From JAVBPB01 sp031549965 (GTDB lineage Bacteria; Bacillota; Clostridia; Lachnospirales; Lachnospiraceae): 64,000 nucleotides of DNA. Made by a program: the position numbers and the translations under genes. The notes under the pieces are model-generated. The model was not told the origin of the DNA. It did not search any database and saw nothing but the letters and a program-made list of their open reading frames with translations. The stretch's first letter is position 1. Each line of letters starts with the position of its first letter. Shown piece by piece: positions 46,301-55,083 of the stretch. Location of the stretch: positions 1 to 64,000 of the forward strand of contig JAVBPB010000003.1 of the NCBI GenBank assembly GCA_031549965.1, in the 5' to 3' direction.

Positions 46301-47047
46301 ATGCGTAAAATTATAGTAGCAGGAAATTGGAAGATGAACAAGACTCCAAAAGAAACTCTTGCATTAATAGAAGAATTAAAACCATTAGTAGTTTCTGATG
46401 ATGTAGAAGTTGTATTTTGTACACCTTTTGTATCTTTAACAACTGCAATTGAAGCTGCGAAAGGCACAAACATTGGAATTGGTGCTCAAAACATGTATTT
46501 TGAAGAAAATGGTGCATTTACAGGAGAAGTTTCTCCAAAGATGCTTACTGAAATCGGAGTAAAATACGTAGTTTTAGGACATTCTGAAAGAAGACAATAC
46601 TTTGGAGAAACTGATGAAACAGTTAATAAAAAAGTATTAAAAGCACTAGAACATGGTTTAGTTCCAATTGTTTGCTGTGGTGAATCATTAACACAAAGAG
46701 AACAGGGAATTACAATAGACCTTGTTCGCCAGCAGATAAAAATAGCATTTTTAAACGTATCAAAAGAAGATGCTAAAAAATCAGTTATTGCTTACGAACC
46801 AATCTGGGCTATAGGAACTGGTAAGGTTGCAACAACACAACAAGCTCAGGAAGTATGTGCTGCAATTCGTCAGGTGATTAAAGAAATCTATGACGTAGAA
46901 GTTTCAGATGCAATCCGTATACAATACGGCGGAAGTGTTACTGCTGACAGTGCAAAAGAATTGTTTGAACAAGCAGATATTGACGGCGGATTAGTTGGCG
47001 GTGCAAGCTTAAAAGCAGATTTTGGTAAAATTGTTAATTACAAATAA
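46301..47047 (+). CDS. tpiA: Triosephosphate isomerase
   Basis: TpiA interconverts dihydroxyacetone phosphate and glyceraldehyde 3-phosphate. The substrate Lys is in AGNWKMNKT (~residues 6-14), electrophile His in GHSERRQYF (~94), catalytic Glu in YEPIWAIGTGK (~165) and phosphate loop in QYGGSVTADSAKELF (~207). Length 248 is normal. A terminator follows before gpmI. Confidence 0.98.
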   Translation: MRKIIVAGNWKMNKTPKETLALIEELKPLVVSDDVEVVFCTPFVSLTTAIEAAKGTNIGIGAQNMYFEENGAFTGEVSPKMLTEIGVKYVVLGHSERRQYFGETDETVNKKVLKALEHGLVPIVCCGESLTQREQGITIDLVRQQIKIAFLNVSKEDAKKSVIAYEPIWAIGTGKVATTQQAQEVCAAIRQVIKEIYDVEVSDAIRIQYGGSVTADSAKELFEQADIDGGLVGGASLKADFGKIVNYK

Positions 47048-47068
47048 TATAAATGTACTTATTAACAT

Positions 47069-47106
47069 ACTTTAGGTGAGGTGAGAAACCTCATCTAAAG
47101 TTTTAT
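47069..47106 (+). terminator. Terminator between tpiA and gpmI
   Basis: ACTTTAGGTGAGGT (47069-47082) and ACCTCATCTAAAGT (47088-47101) form a 14-bp stem including one G-T pair, with a 5-base loop and a TTTTATAT tail. Confidence 0.8.
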
Positions 47107-47133
47107 ATATTTAATTTAAAAGGAGTAAATTCA

Positions 47134-48672
47134 ATGAGTAAAAAACCTACAGTTTTAATGATATTAGATGGTTATGGACTAAATGAAAAATCAGAAGGTA
47201 ATGCAATTGCTAATGCAAAAACTCCTGTTATTGATAAATTAATGGCAGAATGTCCATTTGTTGAAGGAAATGCAAGTGGTATGGCTGTTGGACTTCCTGA
47301 AGGTCAAATGGGACATTCAGAAGTAGGACATATTAATATGGGTGCAGGAAGAATTGTATACCAAGAGCTTACAAGAATTACAAAAGAAATAAATGATGGA
47401 GATTTTTTTAAGAACGAAGTACTATTATCTGCAATTGAAAACTGTAAGAATAATAACTCAGATCTTCATCTGTATGGCTTAGTTTCAGATGGAGGAGTTC
47501 ATAGCCACAACACACATTTATATGCTATCTTAGAACTTGCTAAGCAGCAAGGATTTAATAATGTGTATGTACATGCATTTTTAGATGGAAGAGATACAGC
47601 TCCAACATCTGGTAAAGGTTTTGTTGAGGATTTAGTTAAAAAGATGGACGAAATTGGAGTAGGTAAAGTAGCTACCGTAATGGGTCGTTACTATGCAATG
47701 GATAGAGATAACAGATGGGACAGAGTTGAAAAGGCATATTTAGCACTTACAAAAGGTGAGGGAGAAACAGCAGATTGTCCTGTATGTGCAATTCAAAATT
47801 CATACGAATCTGGTAATAATGATGAGTTTGTTCTACCAACTATTATTTTAAATAATGGAAAACCAACTGCAATAATTAAAGAAAAAGATTCAGTTATATT
47901 CTTTAACTTTAGGCCAGACCGTGCAAGAGAAATAACAAGAGCTTTTTGTGATGAAGAATTTAATGGATTTAAAAGAACATTTATAAAACTTACTTATGTA
48001 TGTTTCTCTGAATATGATTTAACAATTCCTAATAAGACAGTTGCATTTAATAAAATTTCAATAAATGATACATTTGGAGAATTTCTTTCGGCAAACAATA
48101 AAACTCAATTAAGACTTGCTGAAACTGAAAAATATGCTCATGTTACTTTCTTTTTCAATGCAGGAGTTGAAGTTCCAAACAAAGGTGAAGAAAGAATATT
48201 AGTTAATTCTCCTAAGGTTGCTACTTACGATTTACAGCCTGAAATGAGTGCTTTAAAAGTAGCTGAAAATCTTGTTGAAGCTATTAAATCAGAAAAGTAT
48301 GACGTTATTGTTGTAAACTTTGCTAATCCGGATATGGTTGGTCATACTGGAATGGAAAATGCAGCAATAAAAGCAATTGAAACGGTTGATAATTGTGTAG
48401 GAATGGCAGTAGAAGCATTAAAATCTGTAGATGGACAGATGTTTATTTGTGCAGATCATGGCAATGCAGAACAATTAGTTGACTATGTAACGGGTGAAAG
48501 CTTTACAGCACATACAATAAATCCTGTGCCATTTATTTTAGTTAATTATGATGAAGCTTTTGGTTTAAGAGAAGGTGGATGTCTTGCAGATATTGCACCA
48601 ACATTAATTGAAATGATGGGTATGACTAAGCCTGAAGCTATGACTGGGAAATCATTATTACTTAAAAAATAA
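47134..48672 (+). CDS. gpmI: Cofactor-independent phosphoglycerate mutase
   Basis: GpmI converts 3- to 2-phosphoglycerate using two Mn ions and a phosphoserine intermediate. The start ILDGYGLNEK holds the first metal Asp, the catalytic Ser is in GQMGHSEVGHINMGAG (~residue 61), and the later metal site is in CADHGNAEQLVDY (~441). The 512-residue length is normal. Spore formers often use this pH-sensitive enzyme in dormancy and germination. Enolase, the next pathway enzyme, is not in the window. Confidence 0.97.
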   Translation: MSKKPTVLMILDGYGLNEKSEGNAIANAKTPVIDKLMAECPFVEGNASGMAVGLPEGQMGHSEVGHINMGAGRIVYQELTRITKEINDGDFFKNEVLLSAIENCKNNNSDLHLYGLVSDGGVHSHNTHLYAILELAKQQGFNNVYVHAFLDGRDTAPTSGKGFVEDLVKKMDEIGVGKVATVMGRYYAMDRDNRWDRVEKAYLALTKGEGETADCPVCAIQNSYESGNNDEFVLPTIILNNGKPTAIIKEKDSVIFFNFRPDRAREITRAFCDEEFNGFKRTFIKLTYVCFSEYDLTIPNKTVAFNKISINDTFGEFLSANNKTQLRLAETEKYAHVTFFFNAGVEVPNKGEERILVNSPKVATYDLQPEMSALKVAENLVEAIKSEKYDVIVVNFANPDMVGHTGMENAAIKAIETVDNCVGMAVEALKSVDGQMFICADHGNAEQLVDYVTGESFTAHTINPVPFILVNYDEAFGLREGGCLADIAPTLIEMMGMTKPEAMTGKSLLLKK

Positions 48673-48681
48673 ATAATTTTA

Positions 48682-48710
48682 TTGTAATAGTTTGAAAGAT
48701 ATGATAGAAT
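48682..48710 (+). promoter_or_regulatory. secG promoter
   Basis: TTGTAA (48682-48687) and TAGAAT (48705-48710) are 17 bases apart with an extended -10 TGA before the -10 box. Confidence 0.65.
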
Positions 48711-48747
48711 AGTGAAAGCTAAGTTAAGATTATAGGAGGTGTATGAA

Positions 48748-48987
48748 TTGGTAGTACTTAGAATAATTGCAACAATTATATTTGTTATTGCTTGTATAGC
48801 ATTAACTATTTTGGTATTATTACAAGAAGGTAAATCAGCAGGTTTATCTGGAACAATCAATGGTATGGCAGACACTTATTGGGGTAAGAATAAAGGGCGT
48901 TCTATGGAAGGTGCTCTTGTAAAAGCTACAAAAATCTTAGGTTTCGTGTTTGTTGTTGGAGCATTAGTACTTAATTTAAATTGGTAA
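48748..48987 (+). CDS. secG: Preprotein translocase subunit SecG
   Basis: SecG is a small part of the SecYEG export channel. Two membrane helices (IIATIIFVIACIALTILVLL and ILGFVFVVGALVLNL) flank the conserved loop GKSAGLSGTI and a segment equivalent to GGAETFFGKNKG. The TTG at 48748 lies 7 bases after AGGAGGT and is the likely start; the GTG at 48739 overlaps that site. secG before rnr, smpB and ssrA is a classic order. Confidence 0.93.
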   Translation: MVVLRIIATIIFVIACIALTILVLLQEGKSAGLSGTINGMADTYWGKNKGRSMEGALVKATKILGFVFVVGALVLNLNW

Positions 48988-48993
48988 TAATTT

Positions 48994-49020
48994 AAGAGTG
49001 CCTTATGGGCACTCTTTTTA
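48994..49020 (+). terminator. Terminator after secG
   Basis: AAGAGTGCC (48994-49002) and GGCACTCTT (49008-49016) pair perfectly, followed by a T run. Confidence 0.85.
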
Positions 49021-49123
49021 ATCCTTATAAAAAGTAAAACCCTAAAAAGAAGTATACTAATTTATAATTTTTGTGCTATACTATTTATATTATGAATAAT
49101 TTTTAGATAGGAGTTTGATCTTT

Positions 49124-51262
49124 ATGGATAGAGAAAGTATGGGACAAAAAAAGAAAATAGTTTATGATGTAATATATAGTAATGAATATGAGCCTTTAAA
49201 GTTTAAAGAATTATCAATGTTATTGAGGGTTCCAAAAGAAGAAAAAGATGATCTGCGAATTGTATTGGAAGAACTTATATTAGAAGGAAAAATAGTTTTA
49301 AAACCAAATGGCAGATATGTAAAAGCAGATGGCAATATAGTAGTTGGAGTTTTTGAAGGAACACAAAGAGGTTTTGGATTTGTGACTGTTGAAGGTTTGG
49401 AAGAAGATATATTCATATCTGAAAGTGATGTTAAGGGTGCAATGCATAAAGACATAGTTCAGGTTAGAATCAGCACAAAGCAAACCGGCAAAAGAAAAGA
49501 AGGAGAAATAATTCAAGTTCTTGAAAGATCAACTACTCAGGTTGTAGGAACCTATGAAAAGAGTAAAAATTTTGGTTTTGTTATATGTGATAATCAAAAG
49601 TTTGGAAAAGATATATTTATACCAAAAGGAGTGGATAAGGGCGCAGTTACAGGTCATAAGGTAGTTGTAAAAATTACTGATTTTGGTTCAAAAGATAAGA
49701 AGCCAGAGGGTAAAATTGTAGAAATAATAGGTCATATAAATGATCCGGGGACTGATATTATGTCCATAATAAAAGCATTTAATTTGCCTGTAGAATTTCC
49801 AAAACCTGTGCTAAGACAATTAGATAATATCCCTGATACTGTTGACGGTAAAGATTTTTCTGGAAGGCTTGATCTTAGACATTTGCAAACAGTTACAATT
49901 GATGGTGAAGATGCAAAAGATTTAGATGATGCAATAACCATTTCAAAAGAAGGAGATATTTATAAATTAGGTGTTCATATAGCCGATGTAACAAATTATG
50001 TAACGGAAGACTCCCCACTTGATGAAGAAGCATTAAAAAGAGGTACCAGTGTTTACTTAGTAGATAGGGTTATTCCTATGTTGCCTCATAAATTATCTAA
50101 TGGAATATGTTCTTTAAATGCAGGTGAAGACAGACTTTCTTTAAGCTGTATAATGGATATAGACAAAAAAGGAGTTGTAGTGGGTCATAAATTAGCCGAA
50201 ACAATAATAAACGTTGACCGAAGAATGACCTACACAAGTGTTAAAAAGATTTTAGAAGATCATGATGAAGAAGAATGCAAAGAATATAAAGAATTTGCTC
50301 CAATGTTTGAATTAATGCTTGAGTTGGCAACAATATTAAAAGAAAAAAGAAAACAGCGTGGTGCTATAGATTTTGATTTTCCAGAAAGCAAAATAATTCT
50401 TGACAAAAAGGGTCATCCAATAGAAATAAAACCATATGAAAGAAATAAGGCAACAAAGATTATAGAAGATTTTATGCTAATTGCCAATGAAACCGTTGCC
50501 GAAGATATGTTTTGGCAGGAACTGCCTTTTGTATATAGAACCCATGATACCCCAGATCCTGAAAAAATAGAAAAACTTTCAATGTTCATTAATAATTTCG
50601 GATACACAATGAGAACAGGAAATGACGATATACACCCTAAAGAATTACAAAAGCTTTTATTTAAAATTGAGGATACTCCTGAAGAAGCACTTATAAGCAG
50701 ATTAACACTTAGATCTATGAAACAGGCAAGATACAAACACATTTGTGAAGGTCACTTTGGACTTTCAACCAAATATTATTGCCATTTTACTTCACCAATA
50801 AGACGTTATCCGGATTTACAAATCCATAGAATAATTAAGGAAAACCTAAGAGGCGGATTAAATGAAAAAAGAGTTAAACACTATGAAAAAGTAGTTCCTG
50901 ATGTTTCACTTAAGTCTAGTACCACTGAAAGAAGGGCTGAGGAATCAGAGAGAGAAGTGGTAAAACTTAAAAAGGTTGAATTTATGGAAGATTACATTGG
51001 GAAAGTATTTGAAGGTGTAATATCTTCTGTAACTAATTGGGGTATGTATGTGGAGCTTCCAAATACTGTAGAAGGAATGATACATGTTACCAGCTTAAAA
51101 GATGATTATTATTTCTTTGACGAAGAACATTACATGTTAGTTGGTGAACACACTCATAAACAATATAAGTTAGGTGAAAAAATTAAGATTGTAGTTATAA
51201 AAACTGATAAGATTACAAGAACAATAGATTTTGAATTGGCAGAAGAAGAAACTGAGGATTAA
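49124..51262 (+). CDS. rnr: Ribonuclease R
   Basis: RNase R is a 3'-5' exoribonuclease that degrades structured RNA, including the damaged mRNAs released by trans-translation. The order is a winged-helix-like N-terminus, cold-shock domains (FEGTQRGFGFVTVEG ~65-80), and the RNB core with metal-binding Asp residues in IDGEDAKDLDDAIT (~265-278). The HFTSPIRRYPDLQIHR block (~566) and a C-terminal S1 domain (FEGVISSVTNWGMYVEL ~632) complete it. Start 49124 follows TAGGAG; an in-frame TTG at 49115 is less well placed. Confidence 0.97.
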   Translation: MDRESMGQKKKIVYDVIYSNEYEPLKFKELSMLLRVPKEEKDDLRIVLEELILEGKIVLKPNGRYVKADGNIVVGVFEGTQRGFGFVTVEGLEEDIFISESDVKGAMHKDIVQVRISTKQTGKRKEGEIIQVLERSTTQVVGTYEKSKNFGFVICDNQKFGKDIFIPKGVDKGAVTGHKVVVKITDFGSKDKKPEGKIVEIIGHINDPGTDIMSIIKAFNLPVEFPKPVLRQLDNIPDTVDGKDFSGRLDLRHLQTVTIDGEDAKDLDDAITISKEGDIYKLGVHIADVTNYVTEDSPLDEEALKRGTSVYLVDRVIPMLPHKLSNGICSLNAGEDRLSLSCIMDIDKKGVVVGHKLAETIINVDRRMTYTSVKKILEDHDEEECKEYKEFAPMFELMLELATILKEKRKQRGAIDFDFPESKIILDKKGHPIEIKPYERNKATKIIEDFMLIANETVAEDMFWQELPFVYRTHDTPDPEKIEKLSMFINNFGYTMRTGNDDIHPKELQKLLFKIEDTPEEALISRLTLRSMKQARYKHICEGHFGLSTKYYCHFTSPIRRYPDLQIHRIIKENLRGGLNEKRVKHYEKVVPDVSLKSSTTERRAEESEREVVKLKKVEFMEDYIGKVFEGVISSVTNWGMYVELPNTVEGMIHVTSLKDDYYFFDEEHYMLVGEHTHKQYKLGEKIKIVVIKTDKITRTIDFELAEEETED

Positions 51263-51288
51263 CAAATTTTTTAAAGGGGATGAAAAAG

Positions 51289-51756
51289 TTGTCTAAAGAT
51301 AGTGTTAAAATGGTTGCAAATAACAAAAAAGCAAGATTTGATTATTTTATAGAAGATACATTTGAAGTTGGAATTGTATTACATGGTACGGAAGTTAAAT
51401 CACTTAGAATGGGAAAATGTAGCGTAAAAGAATCTTTTATAAGAGCTGACAAAGGTGAACTATTCATTTATAATATGCACATAAGTCCATATGAAAAAGG
51501 AAATATATTTAATAAAGATCCACTTAGAACCAGAAAATTACTTCTTCACAAATATGAGATAAACAAAATATTGGGTCAAGTCGCTCAAAAAGGTTTTACC
51601 ATAGTTCCTTTAAATGTATATTTTAGAGGAAGCCTTTGCAAGATGGAGATAGGATTAGCAAGAGGTAAGAAATTATATGATAAAAGGCAGGATATTGCTA
51701 AAAAAGATCAAAAACGAGAAGCAGAAAAAGAATTTAAAGTAAAAAATCTTATGTAA
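51289..51756 (+). CDS. smpB: SsrA-binding protein SmpB
   Basis: SmpB carries tmRNA to stalled ribosomes. Conserved segments are KKARFDYFIEDTFEVGIVLH, then GTEVKSLRMGKCSVKESFI (~residues 32-50), the ISPYEKGN strand (~70) and the basic tail RQDIAKKDQKREAEKEF. TTG 51289 is the likely start: GGGG is 9-12 bases upstream, whereas ATG 51280 touches it. Its partner RNA gene ssrA lies about 9.5 kb downstream, with surface-protein genes in between. Confidence 0.95.
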   Translation: MSKDSVKMVANNKKARFDYFIEDTFEVGIVLHGTEVKSLRMGKCSVKESFIRADKGELFIYNMHISPYEKGNIFNKDPLRTRKLLLHKYEINKILGQVAQKGFTIVPLNVYFRGSLCKMEIGLARGKKLYDKRQDIAKKDQKREAEKEFKVKNLM

Positions 51757-51762
51757 TAAAGA

Positions 51763-51804
51763 TTCATTCTGTAACTATGCTTATATTTGCATTTACAGAA
51801 TGAA
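51763..51804 (+). terminator. Hairpin between smpB and hisS
   Basis: TTCATTCTGTAA (51763-51774) and TTACAGAATGAA (51793-51804) pair perfectly over 12 bp. A T run is missing on the + side, so it may be an inefficient terminator or an RNA-stability element. T-box leader signatures expected before some hisS genes were not found. Confidence 0.5.
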
Positions 51805-51824
51805 CTCAAAAAGGAGGATATGTA

Positions 51825-53093
51825 ATGAAAATTAATCCTGTAAAAGGAACCAATGATTTTCTGCCTGAAGAAATGGAACTAAGGGATAATATGCAGGACA
51901 GAATTCTTAAAGTATATAGAAGTAATGGTTTTGAAAGAGTTTCAACACCGATTATTGAATCACTTGAAAACCTTAATAAAAGTGATGGGGGAGAAAATTT
52001 AAATCTTATTTTCAACGTATTAAAAAGAGGAGATAAATTTAAGAGGGCAGTTGAAAATATAAAAAATTTAATTGAAAATGAAGGAACGGCTAACGAACTT
52101 TCAGACATTGGCTTAAGATACGATCTTACATTACCATTAAGCAGATATTTTGTAAATAATAGAAATAACCTTAAGCCGCCATATAAGTTTATTCAAATTG
52201 ATCGTGTTTATAGAGCTGAAAAGCCTCAAAGAGGAAGAAACAGAGAATTTATGCAATGCGACATAGATATGATAGGCATTGATTCCCCTAATGCAGAAAT
52301 TGAATTAATACTTACAACAGGAAAAGCTTTGGAATCAGTAGGAATAACCGATTATTGTATTAGAATAAATGACAGAAGAATTCTTAGAGGATTTCTGATT
52401 TCAATAGGATTTAATGAGGACATGCTTGATGGTGTTTGTATAACAATTGACAAGGCTGATAAGGTTAGCACTAATGATATGTGTTTTGAACTTCTTGAAA
52501 AAGGATGCAGTGAAAAAGCAGTTGAATTATTAAAAGAAGTGATTAATACACAAAATCCAAGTCTTAAACAAATAACTGAAAATATTGATAATGAAGAATA
52601 TACTAAAAATTTGGAATATATCATTGACTCCATAGATGCTATATCAAATGGAGCTGTAAAAGTAGTATTTGACTGGAAACTGGTAAGAGGACAGGGATAT
52701 TATACAGGAATAGTATTTGAGATTGAAAGCAGTGAATTTGGTGGAACTATAGGCGGTGGAGGAAGATACGACAATATGATTGGAAAATTTGCAAATGAAA
52801 ATTTATCCGCTGTAGGATTTTCCATAGGATTTGAACGTATATACACAATACTAAAAGAAAAAGGATATAGATTTGAGGATTCACAGAAGAAAGCTGTTGT
52901 AATATATGAAAAAAATTCCTTTACAAAAGCCTATAAAGAAGCTGAAAAATTAAGATTAGAATATCAAGTTAAGATGTGTGAAAAACCTAAAAAATTAGGA
53001 AATTTATTAAACGCATTTGAATCAACTGGATATAAAGGATTTGTATTAGTTGACAATAATAATGAACCACAGTTCAAAGAATTTAAAAACTAG
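51825..53093 (+). CDS. hisS: Histidyl-tRNA synthetase, divergent
   Basis: A 422-residue class II synthetase of the HisS family, expected to charge tRNA-His. Motif 1 starts at VKGTNDFLPEE (~6-16); motif 2 includes GLRYDLTLPLSRYFVN (~96) and FIQIDRVYRAEKPQRGRNRE (~125-144). The histidine-binding loop reads VRGQGYYTGIVFE (~289) where most enzymes have RGLDYYTG. GGTIGGGGRYDN (~307) is motif 3-adjacent. The C-terminal anticodon domain is short and ends in DNNNEPQFKEFKN. It could be a second, specialised copy; a HisZ-type regulatory subunit is less likely because catalytic segments are kept. Confidence 0.85.
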   Translation: MKINPVKGTNDFLPEEMELRDNMQDRILKVYRSNGFERVSTPIIESLENLNKSDGGENLNLIFNVLKRGDKFKRAVENIKNLIENEGTANELSDIGLRYDLTLPLSRYFVNNRNNLKPPYKFIQIDRVYRAEKPQRGRNREFMQCDIDMIGIDSPNAEIELILTTGKALESVGITDYCIRINDRRILRGFLISIGFNEDMLDGVCITIDKADKVSTNDMCFELLEKGCSEKAVELLKEVINTQNPSLKQITENIDNEEYTKNLEYIIDSIDAISNGAVKVVFDWKLVRGQGYYTGIVFEIESSEFGGTIGGGGRYDNMIGKFANENLSAVGFSIGFERIYTILKEKGYRFEDSQKKAVVIYEKNSFTKAYKEAEKLRLEYQVKMCEKPKKLGNLLNAFESTGYKGFVLVDNNNEPQFKEFKN

Positions 53094-53131
53094 AATCTTA
53101 TAGGTATTTAGTGAGCTCATGATATCCGAGG

Positions 53132-53286
53132 CACACCTAATTTTATAAATCCTCATATACTTAACACATGTTATTTGCACCATAAATGAGTTTGCCGTTA
53201 GTCAGAGAGGATACCACTCCAATCTTTCTATCGCCTTACCCAGGTATATAACTGATGTCAAGTATATAAGGATTTACTGGGTGTAT
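53132..53286 (-). ncRNA. Possible structured RNA, unassigned
   Basis: Between two convergent genes, AAATCCTCATATACTT (53147-53162) and AAGTATATAAGGATTT (53260-53275) form a 16-bp stem. The one non-Watson-Crick position becomes a G-U pair only in RNA from the minus strand. Outside it, ACACC (53133-53137) and GGTGT (53280-53284) extend the closing stem across an internal loop. The ~97-base interior is more GC-rich than the surroundings and non-coding. The rod-like outline is reminiscent of 6S RNA, but I cannot confirm that. SRP, RNase P and T-box signatures are absent. Confidence 0.35.
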
Positions 53287-54413
53287 TAGTATCTAAAAAG
53301 GGTCTTTATGTTACCGGAAGCAGTTTGAGCAAGTAATTTATATTCAGGGTTTATTCCTACTGTAGCATTAGCATGATTTCCTTTTTTATTATAAAAACAT
53401 TCAAATTCAGACTTAATAGAACCAGAATGGCATCTACACTCAAAATTAAAACTAATATTTTTAGATACATAAATAACAACATTACCAGATGTAGCCGAAA
53501 ACTCACAATCCCCTGAAAGGGTGCAAAGTTCAATTTTATTATTTCCCGAAAAGGTCTCAATAAACCCTGAACCATTAAAACTTGATATATTAGTGTTACC
53601 AGAGGTTACTTTTGCATTAATTTTCCCAGTCATATCTCGAATCTTTAGATTACCGGATGTAAGCTTAAAATTATGTAAAGTACCAAAAATTTTGTCAATA
53701 GTAATATTTCCAGAGGTACACTTCATAGAGCCATCGCCTATTAATACATCAATATTAATATTCCCAGAAACACTATTTAGTGCATAACTATTACATTTAA
53801 TATTTGTCATTTCAATATTCCCAGAGATAGCCTTAAAACCAAGATAATTAAAAGTAGCTTCATGTGATATATTAATTTTACCTGAAAAACTGTTAACATC
53901 AAGGTTTCCATTATAATTTACCGGAAGATAAACCTCAAGTCTCTCAAAAAGAGTTAAAAATGGAATAAACCAATTAGGTCTTTCCTGTTTGATAATTAAT
54001 TCATCTCCAACTCTTTCAGTAGTTATAGTGCTTCTAATTTGTTTTTTATATCTGGTTGTTACAACCTTTGCTTCGATAGTATTATTAGATGGAAAAAATA
54101 CAACATCAAGACTAAATACATTAATCTTAATAGTATTAACTAATTGCACAGATTGTTCTTCATTATTTTCAATATTTATTTTTTCAGTAGCCTCATTAAT
54201 TTGAGCATTAATATATTTAATCAATTCTTCAGGATCACCAATACCATCAATAACCATTTCATATGCAGTACCTTCATCTTTTCCAATATCTATTAAATCA
54301 TTAAACTTTTCAACAAGGTTAACAATAATTTCTTCTTTTAAATCAATAGTAAATTCGCTTTCAGGAATCGATTTAAAAATATCATTTATATATTCGGTTA
54401 TTTTTCCAGTCAT
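53286..54413 (-). CDS. HAAS-DUF4097 beta-strand repeat protein
   Basis: A 375-residue protein in two parts. Residues ~1-80 are a helical HAAS/DUF1700-type domain (for example VNLVEKFNDLIDIGKDEGTA and DGIGDPEELIKYI), often found encoded next to PadR regulators. From ~100 on there is a DUF4097-type right-handed beta solenoid with repeating SGNINI, SGNIEM and SGNTNISSF turns spaced about 18-20 residues. No signal peptide or membrane segment is seen, so it appears cytoplasmic. Start 54413 follows AAAGGAA; an upstream in-frame ATG at 54446 overlaps the padR end. It is likely cotranscribed with padR and involved in an envelope-stress type response, which is inferred from families only. Confidence 0.8.
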   Translation of the reverse strand: MTGKITEYINDIFKSIPESEFTIDLKEEIIVNLVEKFNDLIDIGKDEGTAYEMVIDGIGDPEELIKYINAQINEATEKINIENNEEQSVQLVNTIKINVFSLDVVFFPSNNTIEAKVVTTRYKKQIRSTITTERVGDELIIKQERPNWFIPFLTLFERLEVYLPVNYNGNLDVNSFSGKINISHEATFNYLGFKAISGNIEMTNIKCNSYALNSVSGNINIDVLIGDGSMKCTSGNITIDKIFGTLHNFKLTSGNLKIRDMTGKINAKVTSGNTNISSFNGSGFIETFSGNNKIELCTLSGDCEFSATSGNVVIYVSKNISFNFECRCHSGSIKSEFECFYNKKGNHANATVGINPEYKLLAQTASGNIKTLFRY

Positions 54414-54435
54414 AATTATTAATTCCTTTCTAAAT

Positions 54436-54762
54436 TTATTCTTCAATCAACAAATCGATCATATTTTTAGTTTCCTGCCATTCTTCCACATTTTTAAAAA
54501 ATGAATTTTTTCCTAACTCAGTTATTCTATAATACTTTCTTCTTGCCCCTCTATCTTCATCTCCCCAATAAGACTCTATAAATTGAGCAGTTTCAAGTCT
54601 TCTAAAAGCAGTATACAAAGTTGCCTCTTTAATCTCATAGCCACCATTAGTTTTTTTAATAACAGACTTATTAATTTGGTAACCATAGCTATCTTTTTTC
54701 AAAAGCTGAGCTAAAATTATAGTTTCAGTATGACCACGTATCAAATCTGATGTAATTGACAT
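54436..54762 (-). CDS. PadR family transcriptional regulator
   Basis: A 108-residue winged-helix regulator. The signature is LIRGHTETIILAQLLKKDSY, then GYQINKSV, and the wing ATLYTAFRRLETAQFIESYW, with RKYYRITELGK at the end of the wing. PadR proteins usually repress their own operon and respond to envelope or chemical stress. The gene has a near-perfect promoter flanked by inverted repeats (54782-54831) and is followed by the HAAS-DUF4097 gene, a widespread pair. Confidence 0.92.
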   Translation of the reverse strand: MSITSDLIRGHTETIILAQLLKKDSYGYQINKSVIKKTNGGYEIKEATLYTAFRRLETAQFIESYWGDEDRGARRKYYRITELGKNSFFKNVEEWQETKNMIDLLIEE

Positions 54763-54781
54763 CTTATCACCTCACTTGCAT

Positions 54782-54831
54782 ATTAAATATATTATAATTA
54801 AACATACATCGCCTGTCAAGGTATATTTAAT
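54782..54831 (-). promoter_or_regulatory. padR promoter with flanking operator repeats
   Basis: On the minus strand TTGACA (54819-54814), a 17-base spacer and TATAAT (54796-54791) match the sigma-A consensus exactly. ATTAAATATA (54782-54791) and TATATTTAAT (54822-54831) are perfect inverted copies just outside the -10 and -35 boxes, and ATACAT and ATGTAT form a second pair nearby. Autorepression by the PadR protein is the simplest reading. Confidence 0.75.
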
Positions 54832-55083
54832 TGTAATGTATATTAAATTGTAAAAAAGCTCATTTTAGTCTTTCTAACAAAGTAAAACAAGGCATTTACA
54901 CTTCCAAAAGAATATCGAGTCATAATATCAAAACTTCCTCATATATGTAACCAAATTGTCTAATATGTATACAATAAATTAAAGCAAGTATTTATCTTAT
55001 TGGTAAAAAATTACAACTACTTTTGTACTACTTGCTTTTATATGTAAGATGGAAAGGAAATGTCTCGAGTGAGGAGAAATTAT
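54832..55083 (+). promoter_or_regulatory. Leader of the collagen-like gene cluster
   Basis: This stretch holds no gene. AAAGCAAGTA (54981-54990) and TACTTGCTTT (55029-55038) form a 10-bp stem with a T-rich tail, a terminator-like hairpin in what should be the 5' leader of the first collagen gene. A sigma-E/K-like -10 (TATACAAT near 54968) is possible, but no convincing -35 was found. Confidence 0.4.

Noticed and set aside
51757..51824. T-box leader before hisS
   Set aside because: The conserved T-box antiterminator sequence is absent and the gap is only 68 bases; only a simple hairpin is present.
51825..53093. HisZ (ATP phosphoribosyltransferase regulatory subunit) instead of a synthetase
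   Set aside because: Motif 2, the RG..YYTG loop and a C-terminal domain are retained, and no hisG or other histidine biosynthesis gene is adjacent.
53100..53290. Signal recognition particle RNA or RNase P RNA between hisS and the DUF4097 gene
   Set aside because: The SRP GGAAG/AGCAG core and the RNase P conserved regions are absent, and the element is too short for RNase P.
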